Of a stretch of 64,000 bases of DNA, positions 1 to 10,163 are shown in pieces. The translations under genes and the position numbers were made by a program. Under the pieces are notes generated by a model. It saw nothing but the letters and a program-made list of their open reading frames with translations, was not told the origin of the DNA and ran no database searches. Numbering within the stretch: position 1 is the stretch's first letter; the number at the start of each line of letters is the position of its first letter. The stretch covers positions 62,001 through 126,000 of the forward strand of contig NZ_JACJRQ010000003.1 in NCBI RefSeq assembly GCF_014697355.1, given 5' to 3'. Origin of the DNA: Nostoc calcicola FACHB-3891. Lineage in GTDB: Bacteria > Cyanobacteriota > Cyanobacteriia > Cyanobacteriales > Nostocaceae.

Positions 1-1
1 A

Positions 2-3000
2 ATTCTAGTAACGATGCAGCAATGGGCAACTGTTTCAGCTGAACATTCTTTGGAAATAGTTTGTTTAGATACTCAACGAGAATTGATTGCCAACCAGAGT
101 CGAGAAAATCCCGACTCTGGAGTGTTAGACAGCGACTTAGCTTATGTTATTTACACATCAGGTTCCACAGGCAAGCCCAAAGGGGTGCTGATTGAACATC
201 ATTCCTTGGTGAATTTTAGCCAAGCAGCATTGGCTCAATATAAAATAACAGTTGGCGATTGCATTCTCCAATTTGCCTCAATTAGTTTTGATGCCGCCGC
301 CGAAGAAATTTATCCCTGTTTAACTTGTGGTGGCACATTAGTGCTGCGAACCGAAGAAATGTTGCAGTCTGTGTCAGCATTTGTGCAGCAATCAAAAGAT
401 TGGGAATTGACAGTATGGGATTTACCTACAGCTTATTGGCATTTGTTAGTCAGTGAATTAGCCAGTGGCAATTTATTATTACCTGAATCATTAAGACTGG
501 TAATTATTGGTGGGGAAAGAGTACTACCGGAAAAAGTTGCAATTTGGCATCAATTGGTGGGCAATTATCCACAGTTGATTAATAGTTATGGCCCCACTGA
601 AGCCACTGTTGTTGCTACATTATCTGATTTGTCAGATAATGCCCCCAATCATCAAGAAGTCACCATTGGTAAACCTATCAATAATGTTCAGGTATATGTG
701 TTAGATAAATACTTGCAAGCCGTTCCCATCGGAGTACCAGGGGAACTGCATATTGGCGGTGCGGGTGTGGCACGGGGTTACTTGAACCGTCCAGAATTGA
801 CATTGGAAAAATTCATCGTTAATCCCTTTAGCGATTTTGGATTGCCGATTTTAGATTTTGGATTAGGAAATATTGGTGAAAATTTAGAATCTTCCCAACC
901 TATTGAATCAGAAAATCAACCCAATAATCCAAAATCCAAAATCCAAAATCCAAAATTAGACGATCCAAAATCCAAAATCCAAAATCCAAAATTATATAAG
1001 ACTGGCGATTTAGTCCGTTATCTACCTGATGGCAATTTGGAATACTTGGGGCGAATTGATTCTCAAGTGAAGATTCGCGGTTTTCGCATTGAACTTGGGG
1101 AAATTGAAACAATTTTAAATCAACATTCCCAGGTAGCTCAAGCTGTTGTTATTGCCCGTGAAGACATTCCTGGCAATCAACGTCTCGTCGCCTACGTGGT
1201 TGGAAATCGCATCCAAATTGATGATATCCGCCAATTCCTCAAACAGAAGTTACCACCCTACATGGTTCCTTCTGCCTTTATCTTATTGGATCGTCTACCG
1301 ATGACTCCCAATGGGAAACTAGACTATCGTGCTTTACCTGCCCCAGATACTTCCCAGAAAAATTCAGAGGTTGAGTTTGTTCTTCCTCGGACTTTTGCAG
1401 AAGAAAAATTAGCTGCAATTTGGGCTGAAGTTTTGAGACGAGCAAATGTCAGCATTCACGACAATTTTTTTGAGTTGGGTGGCGATTCAATTATCAGCAT
1501 TCAGATGATTTCTAGAGCCAATCAAGTCGGATTACATCTGACTCCCAAACAACTTTTTCAACATCAAACAATTGCAGAATTAGCCACCGTTGTTGGTACA
1601 ACCAGTCAAATCAAAGCCAATCAAGGATTAGTTACGGGTTCAGTACCGCTAACGCCTATCCAGCATTGGTTTTTCCAGCAAAATTTACCGGATGCTGACT
1701 ACTTTAACCAGTCAGCAATGCTTGTGATGCCGTCAGGGACAAAACCGGAGTTATTAAAACAAGCGGTGCAACAATTATTGTGGCATCATGATGCTTTGCG
1801 ATCGTGCTTTGCACGTCTCCCCTTGGGAGAATCGCAGTTTATCCCAGAAAGCATTTCCCCGCAACAAATTCATCATCCGCCCCAAGAAACAGTACCTTTC
1901 ACCATTGTTGATTTATCGGAACTTTCTCCCCAAGCACAACAAACTGCGATTCAGACAAAAGATGCCCAACTTCAAGCCAGCCTGAATTTATCATCAGGAG
2001 AAATTGTCCGAGTCGCCTTGTTCAACCTGGGGATAAATCAACCGAATCAACTACTATTTGTTATCCATCACCTAGCCGTAGATGGTATCTCATGGCGAAT
2101 TTTACTCGAAGACTTGGCAACAGCTTATCAGCAGCTAAATCGTGGTGAAGTAATCAAATTTCCTGCTAAAACTACTTCTTTTCAAGAATGGGCAAATCGG
2201 TTACAACAATACAGTCAATCAGAAATTCTTGCCAAAGAAATTGATTATTGGTTATCTCAGTTTCTGGGCGATATTGCTTCTTTGCCGATAGATTATCCAT
2301 CAGGTATAAAAGATAATACCTTAACCTCAACTCATTCTTTTACCCTGTTTTTAAATGAGGATGAAACCCGCGCTTTGCTCCAAGATGTCCCGTCTGCTTA
2401 CAACACACAAATTAACGATATTTTGCTGACTGCTTTAGTACAAAGTTTCAGTCAATGGACAGGGCAAAAATCCTTAATTGTTGATTTAGAGGGACATGGA
2501 AGAGAAGACTTATTTGAAGATGTTGATTTGTCCCGTACTGTAGGCTGGTTTACTACTTTATTCCCTGTGGAATTAAAAGTGAGTTCTGTTCATAATTTAC
2601 CAGCAACTTTAAAATTAGTTAAAGAACAACTGCGCCGCCTTCCTAAACACGGTATCGGTTATGGTATCTTGCGATATTTAAATCAAAATCCAGCATTCCA
2701 GAGTTTACCGTCGGCAGAAGTCAGTTTTAATTATTTAGGTCAATTTGACCAAGTTTTGTCTGCATCTGGAATGTTGGGAACTGTAAAAGAGTGGAAATCA
2801 GAACATAGTAAGCGCGGAAATCGCAGTCATTTATTGGCAGTCAGCGGATTAATTCACTCAGGAAAGCTAGAAATAGACTTTGCTTATAGTGACAAAATTC
2901 ACAAAAAAACCACCATTGAACGGTTAGCTTTTGGATTCATAGAGGGATTAAAAACCTTGATTACTCACTGTCAATCAAAAGAGTCCCAAAGCTATACTCC

Positions 3001-3085
3001 TTCTGACTTTTCTGCTGCCAAAATTAATCAACAACAACTTGATAAATTCATCGCTAAAATTAACAAAAATAAAACAAGATCGTGA
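2..3085 (+). CDS. aptA1: Anabaenopeptin-type NRPS AptA, C-terminal part (A-PCP-E)
   Basis: The reading frame is open to the window edge, so the true start lies upstream. Visible in order: end of an adenylation domain (A3 YIYTSGSTG-type loop near nt 140-180, A5 NSYGPTE near 580, A8 GFRIELGEIE near 1080, A10 NGKLDYRALP near 1310), a carrier domain of the type that precedes epimerases (FFELGGDSI near 1470), and an epimerization domain (HHLAVDG near 2067, GWFTTLFPV, SFNYLGQFD). Pocket residues read by eye are D-A-E-D-I-G-S-V-V-K, closest among codes I recall to the BacB Lys code, so D-Lys is the likely residue. The last 30 residues (TPSDFSAA...LDKFIAKINK) closely match the end of the next synthetase, suggesting both dock to the same partner. 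A repeat-derived insert lies between A6 and A7. Assignment to AptA rests on cluster architecture. Confidence 0.8.
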   Translation: MLVTMQQWATVSAEHSLEIVCLDTQRELIANQSRENPDSGVLDSDLAYVIYTSGSTGKPKGVLIEHHSLVNFSQAALAQYKITVGDCILQFASISFDAAAEEIYPCLTCGGTLVLRTEEMLQSVSAFVQQSKDWELTVWDLPTAYWHLLVSELASGNLLLPESLRLVIIGGERVLPEKVAIWHQLVGNYPQLINSYGPTEATVVATLSDLSDNAPNHQEVTIGKPINNVQVYVLDKYLQAVPIGVPGELHIGGAGVARGYLNRPELTLEKFIVNPFSDFGLPILDFGLGNIGENLESSQPIESENQPNNPKSKIQNPKLDDPKSKIQNPKLYKTGDLVRYLPDGNLEYLGRIDSQVKIRGFRIELGEIETILNQHSQVAQAVVIAREDIPGNQRLVAYVVGNRIQIDDIRQFLKQKLPPYMVPSAFILLDRLPMTPNGKLDYRALPAPDTSQKNSEVEFVLPRTFAEEKLAAIWAEVLRRANVSIHDNFFELGGDSIISIQMISRANQVGLHLTPKQLFQHQTIAELATVVGTTSQIKANQGLVTGSVPLTPIQHWFFQQNLPDADYFNQSAMLVMPSGTKPELLKQAVQQLLWHHDALRSCFARLPLGESQFIPESISPQQIHHPPQETVPFTIVDLSELSPQAQQTAIQTKDAQLQASLNLSSGEIVRVALFNLGINQPNQLLFVIHHLAVDGISWRILLEDLATAYQQLNRGEVIKFPAKTTSFQEWANRLQQYSQSEILAKEIDYWLSQFLGDIASLPIDYPSGIKDNTLTSTHSFTLFLNEDETRALLQDVPSAYNTQINDILLTALVQSFSQWTGQKSLIVDLEGHGREDLFEDVDLSRTVGWFTTLFPVELKVSSVHNLPATLKLVKEQLRRLPKHGIGYGILRYLNQNPAFQSLPSAEVSFNYLGQFDQVLSASGMLGTVKEWKSEHSKRGNRSHLLAVSGLIHSGKLEIDFAYSDKIHKKTTIERLAFGFIEGLKTLITHCQSKESQSYTPSDFSAAKINQQQLDKFIAKINKNKTRS
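926..992 (+). repeat. In-frame CCAAAAT heptamer repeats inside A domain
   Basis: Two short runs of the heptamer CCAAAAT are separated by a few bases. They are translated as two NPKSKIQNPK peptides between motifs A6 and A7 of the adenylation domain. The same heptamer run recurs in two other modules (7884-7916 and 19564-19597). The frame is kept and the flanking motifs are intact. Confidence 0.9.
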
Positions 3086-3108
3086 ATTATAGAGCTATAA
3101 AATTACGA

Positions 3109-3195
3109 ACCACAGAGGCGCAAAGGTCGCAGAGGATAAGAAAAACTCAATATTTCTCAAAACTCTCCACTCTGCGCCTCTGCGCCTCCGCGTGA
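3109..3195. repeat. Intergenic inverted repeat between the two aptA genes
   Basis: The left arm (CACAGAGGCGCAAAGG...) is roughly complementary to the right arm (CTCTGCGCCTCTGCGCCTCC), with an AT-rich centre, so the RNA could fold into a long imperfect hairpin. The CGCAGAGGCGCAGAGG core also occurs inside the element at 10030-10122. It occupies most of the 174-bp gap between the two synthetase genes. Confidence 0.6.
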
Positions 3196-3259
3196 AATCA
3201 ATCTTTACAACCCAAATAGGATAACTTGATTACCTGAGTAAAAAATTTAAATTTATTTT

Positions 3260-6200
3260 ATGCAAAAAATCGTGATTGGCTCTACTGATTCTGTTGATAA
3301 TTTTTCTGCTTTAACCGAGCAAGAACAACATAAAATATTGTTGGAATGGAATGATACAACGGTAGATTATCCTAAACATTTGTGCATACATCAGTTATTT
3401 GAAGCACAGGTGAAAAAAACTCCAGACAATATTGCTCTCGTCTTCAATGAGCAGAAACTTACTTATCAACAGTTGAACCATCAAGCCAATCAACTTGCAC
3501 ATTATCTGCAATCTTTGGGTGTAGGGAGAGAAGTTTTAGTCGGGATTTGCGTAGAGCGCTCTTTGGAAATGGTAGTGGGAATGCTGGGTATTCTCAAAGC
3601 AGGTGGAGCTTATGTACCGCTAGATCCAACATATCCCGAAGAACGTCTGAGCTTTATGCTGGCAGATTCTCAAGTGCAGGTGTTATTGACTCAGCAAAAG
3701 TTGGTTGCAGGGTTTGCTGCAAGCGGGGCAAAGGTGGTTTGTCTGGATAGTGATTGGGAAGTGATTAACCAACACAGCCAAGAGAATCTCACTAGCAACG
3801 TCACATCTGAAAACCTGGCTTATGTCATCTATACCTCTGGTTCTACGGGAACACCAAAGGGAGTAGCTGTGCCCCATTGGGCTGTGAATCGGCTAGTATG
3901 CAATACTAACTACGTGCAGTTGACAGCTGAGGATTGCGTTGCTCAAGCCTCAAATGCTTCCTTTGACGCAGCTACATTTGAAATCTGGGGTTCTCTCCTC
4001 CACGGGGCTAAGTTGGTAGTCATTCCTCAGAATGTTGTGCTTTCACCCCAGCATTTCGCAGCGTGCATCCACGAACAAGGAATTAGTATATTATTCTTGA
4101 CCACAGCCTTATTTAATCAGTTAGCGAGCATTGTTCCCCAGGCATTTAAAGATTTGCGATACTTGCTATTTGGAGGCGAGGCTGTAGATCCTAAGTCTGT
4201 GAAAGCGGTTTTAACGAACGAATCGCCACAACGATTGTTGCATGTTTATGGCCCGACTGAGAGTACAACATTTTCTTGTTGGTATTTAGTTGAGGACGTT
4301 GCAGAAGGGGCAATAAATTTGCCGATTGGTCGTCCAATTTCCAATACACAAATCTACATACTGGACTCCCGACTGCAACCAGTTCCCGTTGGTACTCCTG
4401 GAGAACTATATATCGGCGGCGATGGCTTGGCACGAGGCTACTTAAACCGTCCAGAGTTAACTGAGGAAAAATTCATTCCCAATCCCTTTAAAAGAGGCAG
4501 GGGGGCAGGGGGGCAGGGGGGCAGAGGAGCAGAAATTCTTCCTAATCCCCAATCCCCAGTCCCCAGTCCCCAGTCCCCAGTCCCCAATCCCCGCCTTTAC
4601 AAAACTGGGGATTTAGCCCGTTATCTACCAGATGGCAACATTGAGTTTCTGGGGCGGGTTGATAATCAGGTGAAGATTCGCGGTTTTCGCATTGAATTAG
4701 GAGAAATTGAGGCGCTTTTGAGTCTACATCCGAATGTACAGCAAGCAGTGGTCATCGCCCGTGAAGACATCCCCGGTGATAAGCGGCTGGTTGCCTATAT
4801 TGTCTTGAATCAAAAGCTTGAGACGATTGCCACTACCCTTAAATGCTTCCTCCAAGAAAAGCTGCCCCACTACATGGTGCCAGCAATATTTATTTTTTTA
4901 GACTCCTTGCCGCTGACTCCCAATGGTAAAGTCGATCGCCAGCATCTTCCCGCCCCCGATCGCACACGCCCCAATTTGGCAGAAAGCTTTGTCGCCCCTC
5001 GTAACCCAATTGAAGAAAAGCTAGCTCTTATTTGGGCGCAATTACTGGGACTTGAGCAAATTGGAGTCAATGACAATTTTTTCCAGTTGGGTGGTCATTC
5101 CCTCATCGCCACTCAAATCCTTTCTCGCGTGCGCGAAGTTTCCAGCGTGGAGTTGTCGTTTCACCACATCTTTGAAAACCCCACGGTAGCGGGACTAGCT
5201 GGGGTAATCGAACAGTACAGTTTTCAACAAGAGCGATCGCACCGTCCTACCATCCAAAAAATTGCCCGTGCAGGACTCTTACCAGTCTCCTTTGCCCAAG
5301 AGCGAGTCTACTTTATCCAGCAATTGGCACCTGAAAATAGCGCCTATCAATTCCAAGCAACTATGCGATTTCACGGTCGGCTGGATGTGGCAATTTTACA
5401 ACAGTGCCTCGATGAAATTGTCCAACGGCATGAAATCTTTCGCACAACTTATCCGGCGGTAAATGGGCGGCTATTTCAGGTAATCAACCCACACCAACCA
5501 ATTAGCTTCATAGCGATCGACCTCCAATCATTCGCTGAATCTGACCGTGAAACTGAGGCTCAAAAGCTAGTTGAGCTAGAAGTGCAAAAGCCGCTTGACA
5601 TCAATCAACTACCCTTAGTGAGGTGGGTTTTGTTGAAGTTGAGCGATCGAGAACATTTGTTGCTCCACATTGAGCATCACATGGTTCATGATGGTTGGTC
5701 ATTTAACGTCTTTCTGGCTGAGTTGGTGGAACTTTATCAAGCCTTCTGTTTGGGTAATCCTTCTCCCCTAACTGAGCCAGTTTGGCAATTCGTGGACTTT
5801 GCCCATTGGCAGCGAGAGTGGGCGAAAAGCCAGTCAGCCCAAGCCCAATTAAACTATTGGCAACAGAAACTAGCCGGCAGTTCGCCGCTGTTGGAATTAC
5901 CCTATGACCGCCCGCGGCCAGCAGAGCAAACTTACAATGGCGATCAAATTAGGGTAGAACTGCCCATTGAGTTGTGTGAATCCTTAAGAATTCTCAGCCG
6001 TCGAGAAGGTGTCACCTTATTTATGACGATGCTGACAGTTTTTCTGGTCATGTTGCATCGGTACACTGGGCAAGACGACATTACCATCGGCACTGCTGTT
6101 GCCAATCGGCGGATGCATGAAATAGAAAAGTTAATTGGCATGATTGTCAATAACTTGGTTTTACGCACCGATTTGTCAGGTAATCCCACATTTCGGGAGT

Positions 6201-9200
6201 TACTTGACCGAGTGCGTCAAGTGACGATGGAAGCTTATGCTAACGAAGACCTACCCTTCGATAAGGTGGTAGAAGTTCTCAAGCCAATACGCAACCTCAG
6301 CCACAATCCTCTGTTTCAAGTGATGTTCAGCTTCCATGATTCCGCTATGCCAGACTTGAGTCTCCCAGGCTTGGACATCAGTTTGCATGAACCTATCAGC
6401 AACAAATCCTCAAAGTTCGACTTGGATTTCCTGGTCATACCGCGTTCTGAACAACGCGTGCAAAACGGTTCCAAAACAAAAGCTAAGGGAATCACCCTCG
6501 TCTTAGAATACAACAGCGACCTCTTCGATGCTGCCACCGTTCAACGGATGTTAGAAGAGTATGAAAATTTACTCCATAGCATTATTACCAACTCAGAGCA
6601 GCGAGTTTCAGAATTACCGTTGCTGACCGTAAATCAACAGCATTTGCTGAATTCATGGAATAAAACTCAGCGTGATTATATTTATGAAGAGTGTATTCAT
6701 AAATTATTTGAAACTCAGGTAGAGTTAAAGCCAGATGCGATCGCTCTAAAGCAAGATGGTCAAAAATTAACTTACCGTGAATTGAGCGATCGCGCCAATC
6801 AACTAGCCCACTATCTACAAAGTTTGGGAGTCAAGCCAGAAACCCTTGTGGGTATTTGCGTTGAGCGTTCTTTAGAGATGATTGTCGGCTTACTCGGCAT
6901 TCTCAAAGCCGGGGGTGCTTATGTTCCCCTTGACCCCGCTTATCCAAAAGAGCGATTAACTGACATTCAACAAGATACGCAACTAAGCATTCTGGTGACT
7001 CAAGAAAGATTCCAAGACAAATTGCCAGATTATCCCGGAAAAACAATCTGTTTAGATAAAGACTGGTCAGCGATCGCTCAACATAGTACGCAACAACCCA
7101 TTAGTGAGGTTGAACTTCATCACCTCGCTTATATGATTTATACATCTGGTTCTACGGGTAAACCGAAGGGGGTGATGGTTGAACATCGGTCATTGTTGAA
7201 TTTTGCGATCGCCGCCATTGATGAATATGAAATCAATGCCAGCGACCAAATTCTGCAATTTGCCTCTATTTGTTTTGATACATCTATTGAAGAAATCTTT
7301 CCTTGTCTGGCGGTTGGTGCAACATTAGTGCTGCGAACCGCAGAAATGCTGCACTCAAGTGATGAATTTTGGCGGTGTTGCCAACAATGGCAGTTAACCG
7401 TTTTGGATTTGCCTACAGCTTATTGGCATCAGTTGGTGGCAGAACTCACCCCCGAAGATTGCCGAATTCCTGAAAATCTGAGAACTGTGATTATTGGGGG
7501 AGAAGAAGCTCAACTAGAAAAAGTCAAGCGTTGGCACTGTAGTGTGGCTCATTTGCCCAATCCACCGCAATTATTTAATAGTTACGGGCCAACAGAAGCA
7601 ACAGTTGTTACCACTTTACACCGCTTAAATTCTTCAGATACTTCCAGCGTTGCCATCGGGCGACCAATCAGCAATGCTCAAGTTTATATCCTAGATCGAT
7701 ATCTGCAACCAGTACCCATAGGAGTTCCTGGGGAGCTGCACATTGGCGGAGCAGGTTTAGCCAGAGGATATTGGCAACGCCCGGAATTGACAGCTGAGAA
7801 ATTTATCGAAAATCCGTTGAGCAATTTTGGATTAAGTGGCGATCGCAAAGAAACAAAAACTGTGGACATGACTCAGACAGTTAATAATCCAAAATCCAAA
7901 ATCCAAAATCCAAAATTATATAAAACAGGAGACTTGGCACGATTTCGCTCAGATGGCAACCTGGAATATCTCGGTCGAGTTGATGACCAGGTGAAGATTC
8001 GCGGTTTCCGTATCGAGTTGGGAGAAATTGAGACGGTGTTGAGTCAACATCCCCAGGTGTTTCAAGCGGTTGCGATCGCCCGTGAAGACATTCCTGGGCA
8101 AAAACGCCTTGTGGCTTATGTTGTCCCTAAGGTAGGGGTAGGGGCGCACAGCTGTGCGCCCCTACTACGGGATTTCCTCAAGGGAAAACTGCCTAATTAT
8201 ATGGTGCCTTCGGCTTTTGTGCTGCTAGAAACACTGCCGATGACACCCAACGGCAAAGTAGACTACCGCGCCCTACCAGCCCCAGAATTTACTCGCAGCG
8301 CAGAAGAAAACTTTGTTACTCCAAGTACCCCTACAGAAGAGAAATTAGCGGCCATTTGGTCAGAAATTTTAAGACTAGAAAAAGTCAGTATCCACGATAA
8401 CTTCTTTGAATTAGGCGGAGACTCGATTCTCAGCATTCAAGTAATTTCCCGTGCTAATCAGGCAGGTATCCAAATTGCCCCCAAACAGTTATTTCAGCAC
8501 CAAACCATTGCTGAGTTAGCTGCTGTAGCAGGTATCACTCGCTCCATCAAAGCCGAACAAGGCTTAGTAACTGGTGCGGTGGCGCTGACACCGATTCAAC
8601 AATGGTTTTTCGAGCAGCAATTACCCGAACTTCATTACTTTAACCAGTCAGCGCTGCTGGAAGTGCCGCCAGACTTGAAACCAGAGTTATTACAGAAAGT
8701 TGTGCAACAATTACTACTGCACCATGATCCTTTGCGTCTGCGGTTTATACAAGAAGGGGAAAACTGGCAGCAAATTAACGCCGCCGAGGAAATTGTGTCA
8801 TTTAGCACAATGGATTTGTCACACCTGCCAATAGAAGAACAGCAAACAGCCATCAAAGCTGCTGATACTGAACTTCAGGCTAGTTTAAACTTATCCACCG
8901 GACCGATCGCACGAGTAGCACTGTTTCAATTAGGCAAAGATCGACCAGGTAGGTTACTGTTCATCATCCATCACTTAGCAGTAGATGGCATCTCCTGGCG
9001 GATTTTACTGGAAGACTTGGCTACTGGCTACCAACAAATCAGTCGGGGCGAAGGAATTAAACTACCAGCCAAGACAACTTCATTTCAATATTGGAGCGAT
9101 CGCTTAACAGAATACGCGCAATCACAGACAATTGCATCTGAGTTAGATTACTGGCTAAGTCAGCAAGAAAAGCAAGTTACTCTTTTGCCAGTAGACTATC

Positions 9201-10024
9201 CTGGCAGTCAAGAAGATAACACTATAGCTTCAACTGCTTCCGTGTCACTTTCTTTAACTGAAGAACAAACCCGCGCCCTTTTGCAGGATATACCCTCTGT
9301 CTACAACACTCAAATTAACGATGTACTGTTGACTGCCTTAGTGCAAACCTTTGCCCAATGGACAGGACAATATTCCTTGCTGGTTGACCTTGAAGGTCAT
9401 GGACGAGAAGACTTGTTTGATGATGTGGATTTGTCCCGTACCGTCGGCTGGTTTACCACCTTATTCCCCGTTCATTTACAGCTAGAACAAATCGATCATC
9501 CAGCAGAGGCTTTAAAGTCAGTCAAAGAACAACTCCGCTGCATCCCCAACCGAGGCATCGGCTACGGCGTATTGCGATATCTGCGAAAAATTCCAGAACA
9601 TCGAAACGCACACAATCCCTTATCAAATCTTTCCCCGCGTCCTCTTCCCTCTCAGCCACAAGTCAGTTTTAACTACCTTGGTCAATTCGATGGCGTACTT
9701 GGAGCATCTGCTGTATTGGGTTTAGCTCAAGAATTCAAAGCCCAACAAAGTTTACTTCAGAAGCGCAGCCATTTGCTAGGGGTAAGCGGATTCATTCGCG
9801 CAGGAAAACTGCAAATGACTTGGGCTTACAGCGAGAAAGTCCACAAACGAGACACCGTTGAACACTTGGCTTTTGGATTTATGGAGGCATTAAAAACCCT
9901 AATTGCTCACTGTCAATGCCCTGATGCTGGAGGTCATACACCTTCCGACTTCTCAGCAGCCAGACTCAGCCAAAAACAGCTAGATAAATTTCTAGCCAAA
10001 ATCAACAAAGACAAAAGTCATTAG
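3260..10024 (+). CDS. aptA2: Anabaenopeptin-type starter NRPS AptA (A-PCP-C-A-PCP-E)
   Basis: A 2254-residue two-module synthetase that begins directly with an A domain, as expected for a starter. A1 core loop is near residue 186, PCP1 (LGGHSL) near 609, a condensation domain with HHMVHDG near 805, A2 core near 1289, PCP2 (LGGDSI) near 1719, and an epimerase with HHLAVDG near 1903. Pocket residues read by eye: A1 D-A-F-F-L-G-V-T-F-K (Ile-type), A2 D-T-E-D-I-G-S-V-V-K (Lys-like). In the anabaenopeptin family this protein loads the exocyclic residue, joins it by a ureido bond to Lys and epimerizes the Lys. The C-terminus (TPSDFSAA...LDKFLAKINK) is nearly the same as that of the preceding synthetase. 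Low-complexity inserts lie in both A6-A7 linkers and a palindrome lies before A10 of module 2. ATG start; no clear Shine-Dalgarno. Confidence 0.88.
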   Translation: MQKIVIGSTDSVDNFSALTEQEQHKILLEWNDTTVDYPKHLCIHQLFEAQVKKTPDNIALVFNEQKLTYQQLNHQANQLAHYLQSLGVGREVLVGICVERSLEMVVGMLGILKAGGAYVPLDPTYPEERLSFMLADSQVQVLLTQQKLVAGFAASGAKVVCLDSDWEVINQHSQENLTSNVTSENLAYVIYTSGSTGTPKGVAVPHWAVNRLVCNTNYVQLTAEDCVAQASNASFDAATFEIWGSLLHGAKLVVIPQNVVLSPQHFAACIHEQGISILFLTTALFNQLASIVPQAFKDLRYLLFGGEAVDPKSVKAVLTNESPQRLLHVYGPTESTTFSCWYLVEDVAEGAINLPIGRPISNTQIYILDSRLQPVPVGTPGELYIGGDGLARGYLNRPELTEEKFIPNPFKRGRGAGGQGGRGAEILPNPQSPVPSPQSPVPNPRLYKTGDLARYLPDGNIEFLGRVDNQVKIRGFRIELGEIEALLSLHPNVQQAVVIAREDIPGDKRLVAYIVLNQKLETIATTLKCFLQEKLPHYMVPAIFIFLDSLPLTPNGKVDRQHLPAPDRTRPNLAESFVAPRNPIEEKLALIWAQLLGLEQIGVNDNFFQLGGHSLIATQILSRVREVSSVELSFHHIFENPTVAGLAGVIEQYSFQQERSHRPTIQKIARAGLLPVSFAQERVYFIQQLAPENSAYQFQATMRFHGRLDVAILQQCLDEIVQRHEIFRTTYPAVNGRLFQVINPHQPISFIAIDLQSFAESDRETEAQKLVELEVQKPLDINQLPLVRWVLLKLSDREHLLLHIEHHMVHDGWSFNVFLAELVELYQAFCLGNPSPLTEPVWQFVDFAHWQREWAKSQSAQAQLNYWQQKLAGSSPLLELPYDRPRPAEQTYNGDQIRVELPIELCESLRILSRREGVTLFMTMLTVFLVMLHRYTGQDDITIGTAVANRRMHEIEKLIGMIVNNLVLRTDLSGNPTFRELLDRVRQVTMEAYANEDLPFDKVVEVLKPIRNLSHNPLFQVMFSFHDSAMPDLSLPGLDISLHEPISNKSSKFDLDFLVIPRSEQRVQNGSKTKAKGITLVLEYNSDLFDAATVQRMLEEYENLLHSIITNSEQRVSELPLLTVNQQHLLNSWNKTQRDYIYEECIHKLFETQVELKPDAIALKQDGQKLTYRELSDRANQLAHYLQSLGVKPETLVGICVERSLEMIVGLLGILKAGGAYVPLDPAYPKERLTDIQQDTQLSILVTQERFQDKLPDYPGKTICLDKDWSAIAQHSTQQPISEVELHHLAYMIYTSGSTGKPKGVMVEHRSLLNFAIAAIDEYEINASDQILQFASICFDTSIEEIFPCLAVGATLVLRTAEMLHSSDEFWRCCQQWQLTVLDLPTAYWHQLVAELTPEDCRIPENLRTVIIGGEEAQLEKVKRWHCSVAHLPNPPQLFNSYGPTEATVVTTLHRLNSSDTSSVAIGRPISNAQVYILDRYLQPVPIGVPGELHIGGAGLARGYWQRPELTAEKFIENPLSNFGLSGDRKETKTVDMTQTVNNPKSKIQNPKLYKTGDLARFRSDGNLEYLGRVDDQVKIRGFRIELGEIETVLSQHPQVFQAVAIAREDIPGQKRLVAYVVPKVGVGAHSCAPLLRDFLKGKLPNYMVPSAFVLLETLPMTPNGKVDYRALPAPEFTRSAEENFVTPSTPTEEKLAAIWSEILRLEKVSIHDNFFELGGDSILSIQVISRANQAGIQIAPKQLFQHQTIAELAAVAGITRSIKAEQGLVTGAVALTPIQQWFFEQQLPELHYFNQSALLEVPPDLKPELLQKVVQQLLLHHDPLRLRFIQEGENWQQINAAEEIVSFSTMDLSHLPIEEQQTAIKAADTELQASLNLSTGPIARVALFQLGKDRPGRLLFIIHHLAVDGISWRILLEDLATGYQQISRGEGIKLPAKTTSFQYWSDRLTEYAQSQTIASELDYWLSQQEKQVTLLPVDYPGSQEDNTIASTASVSLSLTEEQTRALLQDIPSVYNTQINDVLLTALVQTFAQWTGQYSLLVDLEGHGREDLFDDVDLSRTVGWFTTLFPVHLQLEQIDHPAEALKSVKEQLRCIPNRGIGYGVLRYLRKIPEHRNAHNPLSNLSPRPLPSQPQVSFNYLGQFDGVLGASAVLGLAQEFKAQQSLLQKRSHLLGVSGFIRAGKLQMTWAYSEKVHKRDTVEHLAFGFMEALKTLIAHCQCPDAGGHTPSDFSAARLSQKQLDKFLAKINKDKSH
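4493..4595 (+). repeat. In-frame G-rich/C-rich low-complexity insert in A domain 1
   Basis: A run of GGGGGCAGG units is followed by CCCCAGT units, translated as a Gly-rich stretch and then a PQSPVPSPQSP-like stretch. It lies between A6 (GGDGLARGYLNRPELT) and A7 (LYKTGDLARY) of aptA2 module 1, the same linker that holds CCAAAAT repeats in other modules. Similar tracts occur in intergenic regions of this window (58265, 59945). Confidence 0.88.
7884..7916 (+). repeat. In-frame CCAAAAT heptamer repeat in A domain 2
   Basis: The run is translated NNPKSKIQNPK, directly before motif A7 (LYKTGDLARF) of aptA2 module 2. It matches the repeat at 926-992 in sequence and in position within the domain. 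Confidence 0.9.
8138..8165. repeat. 28-bp GC-rich palindrome inside aptA2
   Basis: Inverted repeat of GTAGGGGCGCACAG and its complement, encoding VGAHSCAPL between A8 and A10. The same palindrome occurs at 17272, 17668 and 61480, with a near-copy at 12888. The copy at 61480 is intergenic. Confidence 0.95.
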
Positions 10025-10029
10025 TTATT

Positions 10030-10122
10030 AGACCTCTTGCGTAAATAAATTATTTTTTGTCTCACGCAGAGGCGCAGAGGCGCAGAGAAGAGAACGCAAA
10101 GAAGGACTTTTGCAAGAGGTCT
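10030..10122. mobile_element. MITE-like element, family A (93 bp)
   Basis: Terminal inverted repeats AGACCTCTTGC / GCAAGAGGTCT are flanked on both sides by ATT, a likely 3-bp target duplication. The interior contains CGCAGAGGCGCAGAGG. No coding capacity. Other copies are at 32296-32384 and 43393-43508. It fills most of the aptA2-aptB gap. Confidence 0.8.
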
Positions 10123-10163
10123 ATTAGTTATTCCCTAGTCCCCATTCCCCAGTCCCCATTATC

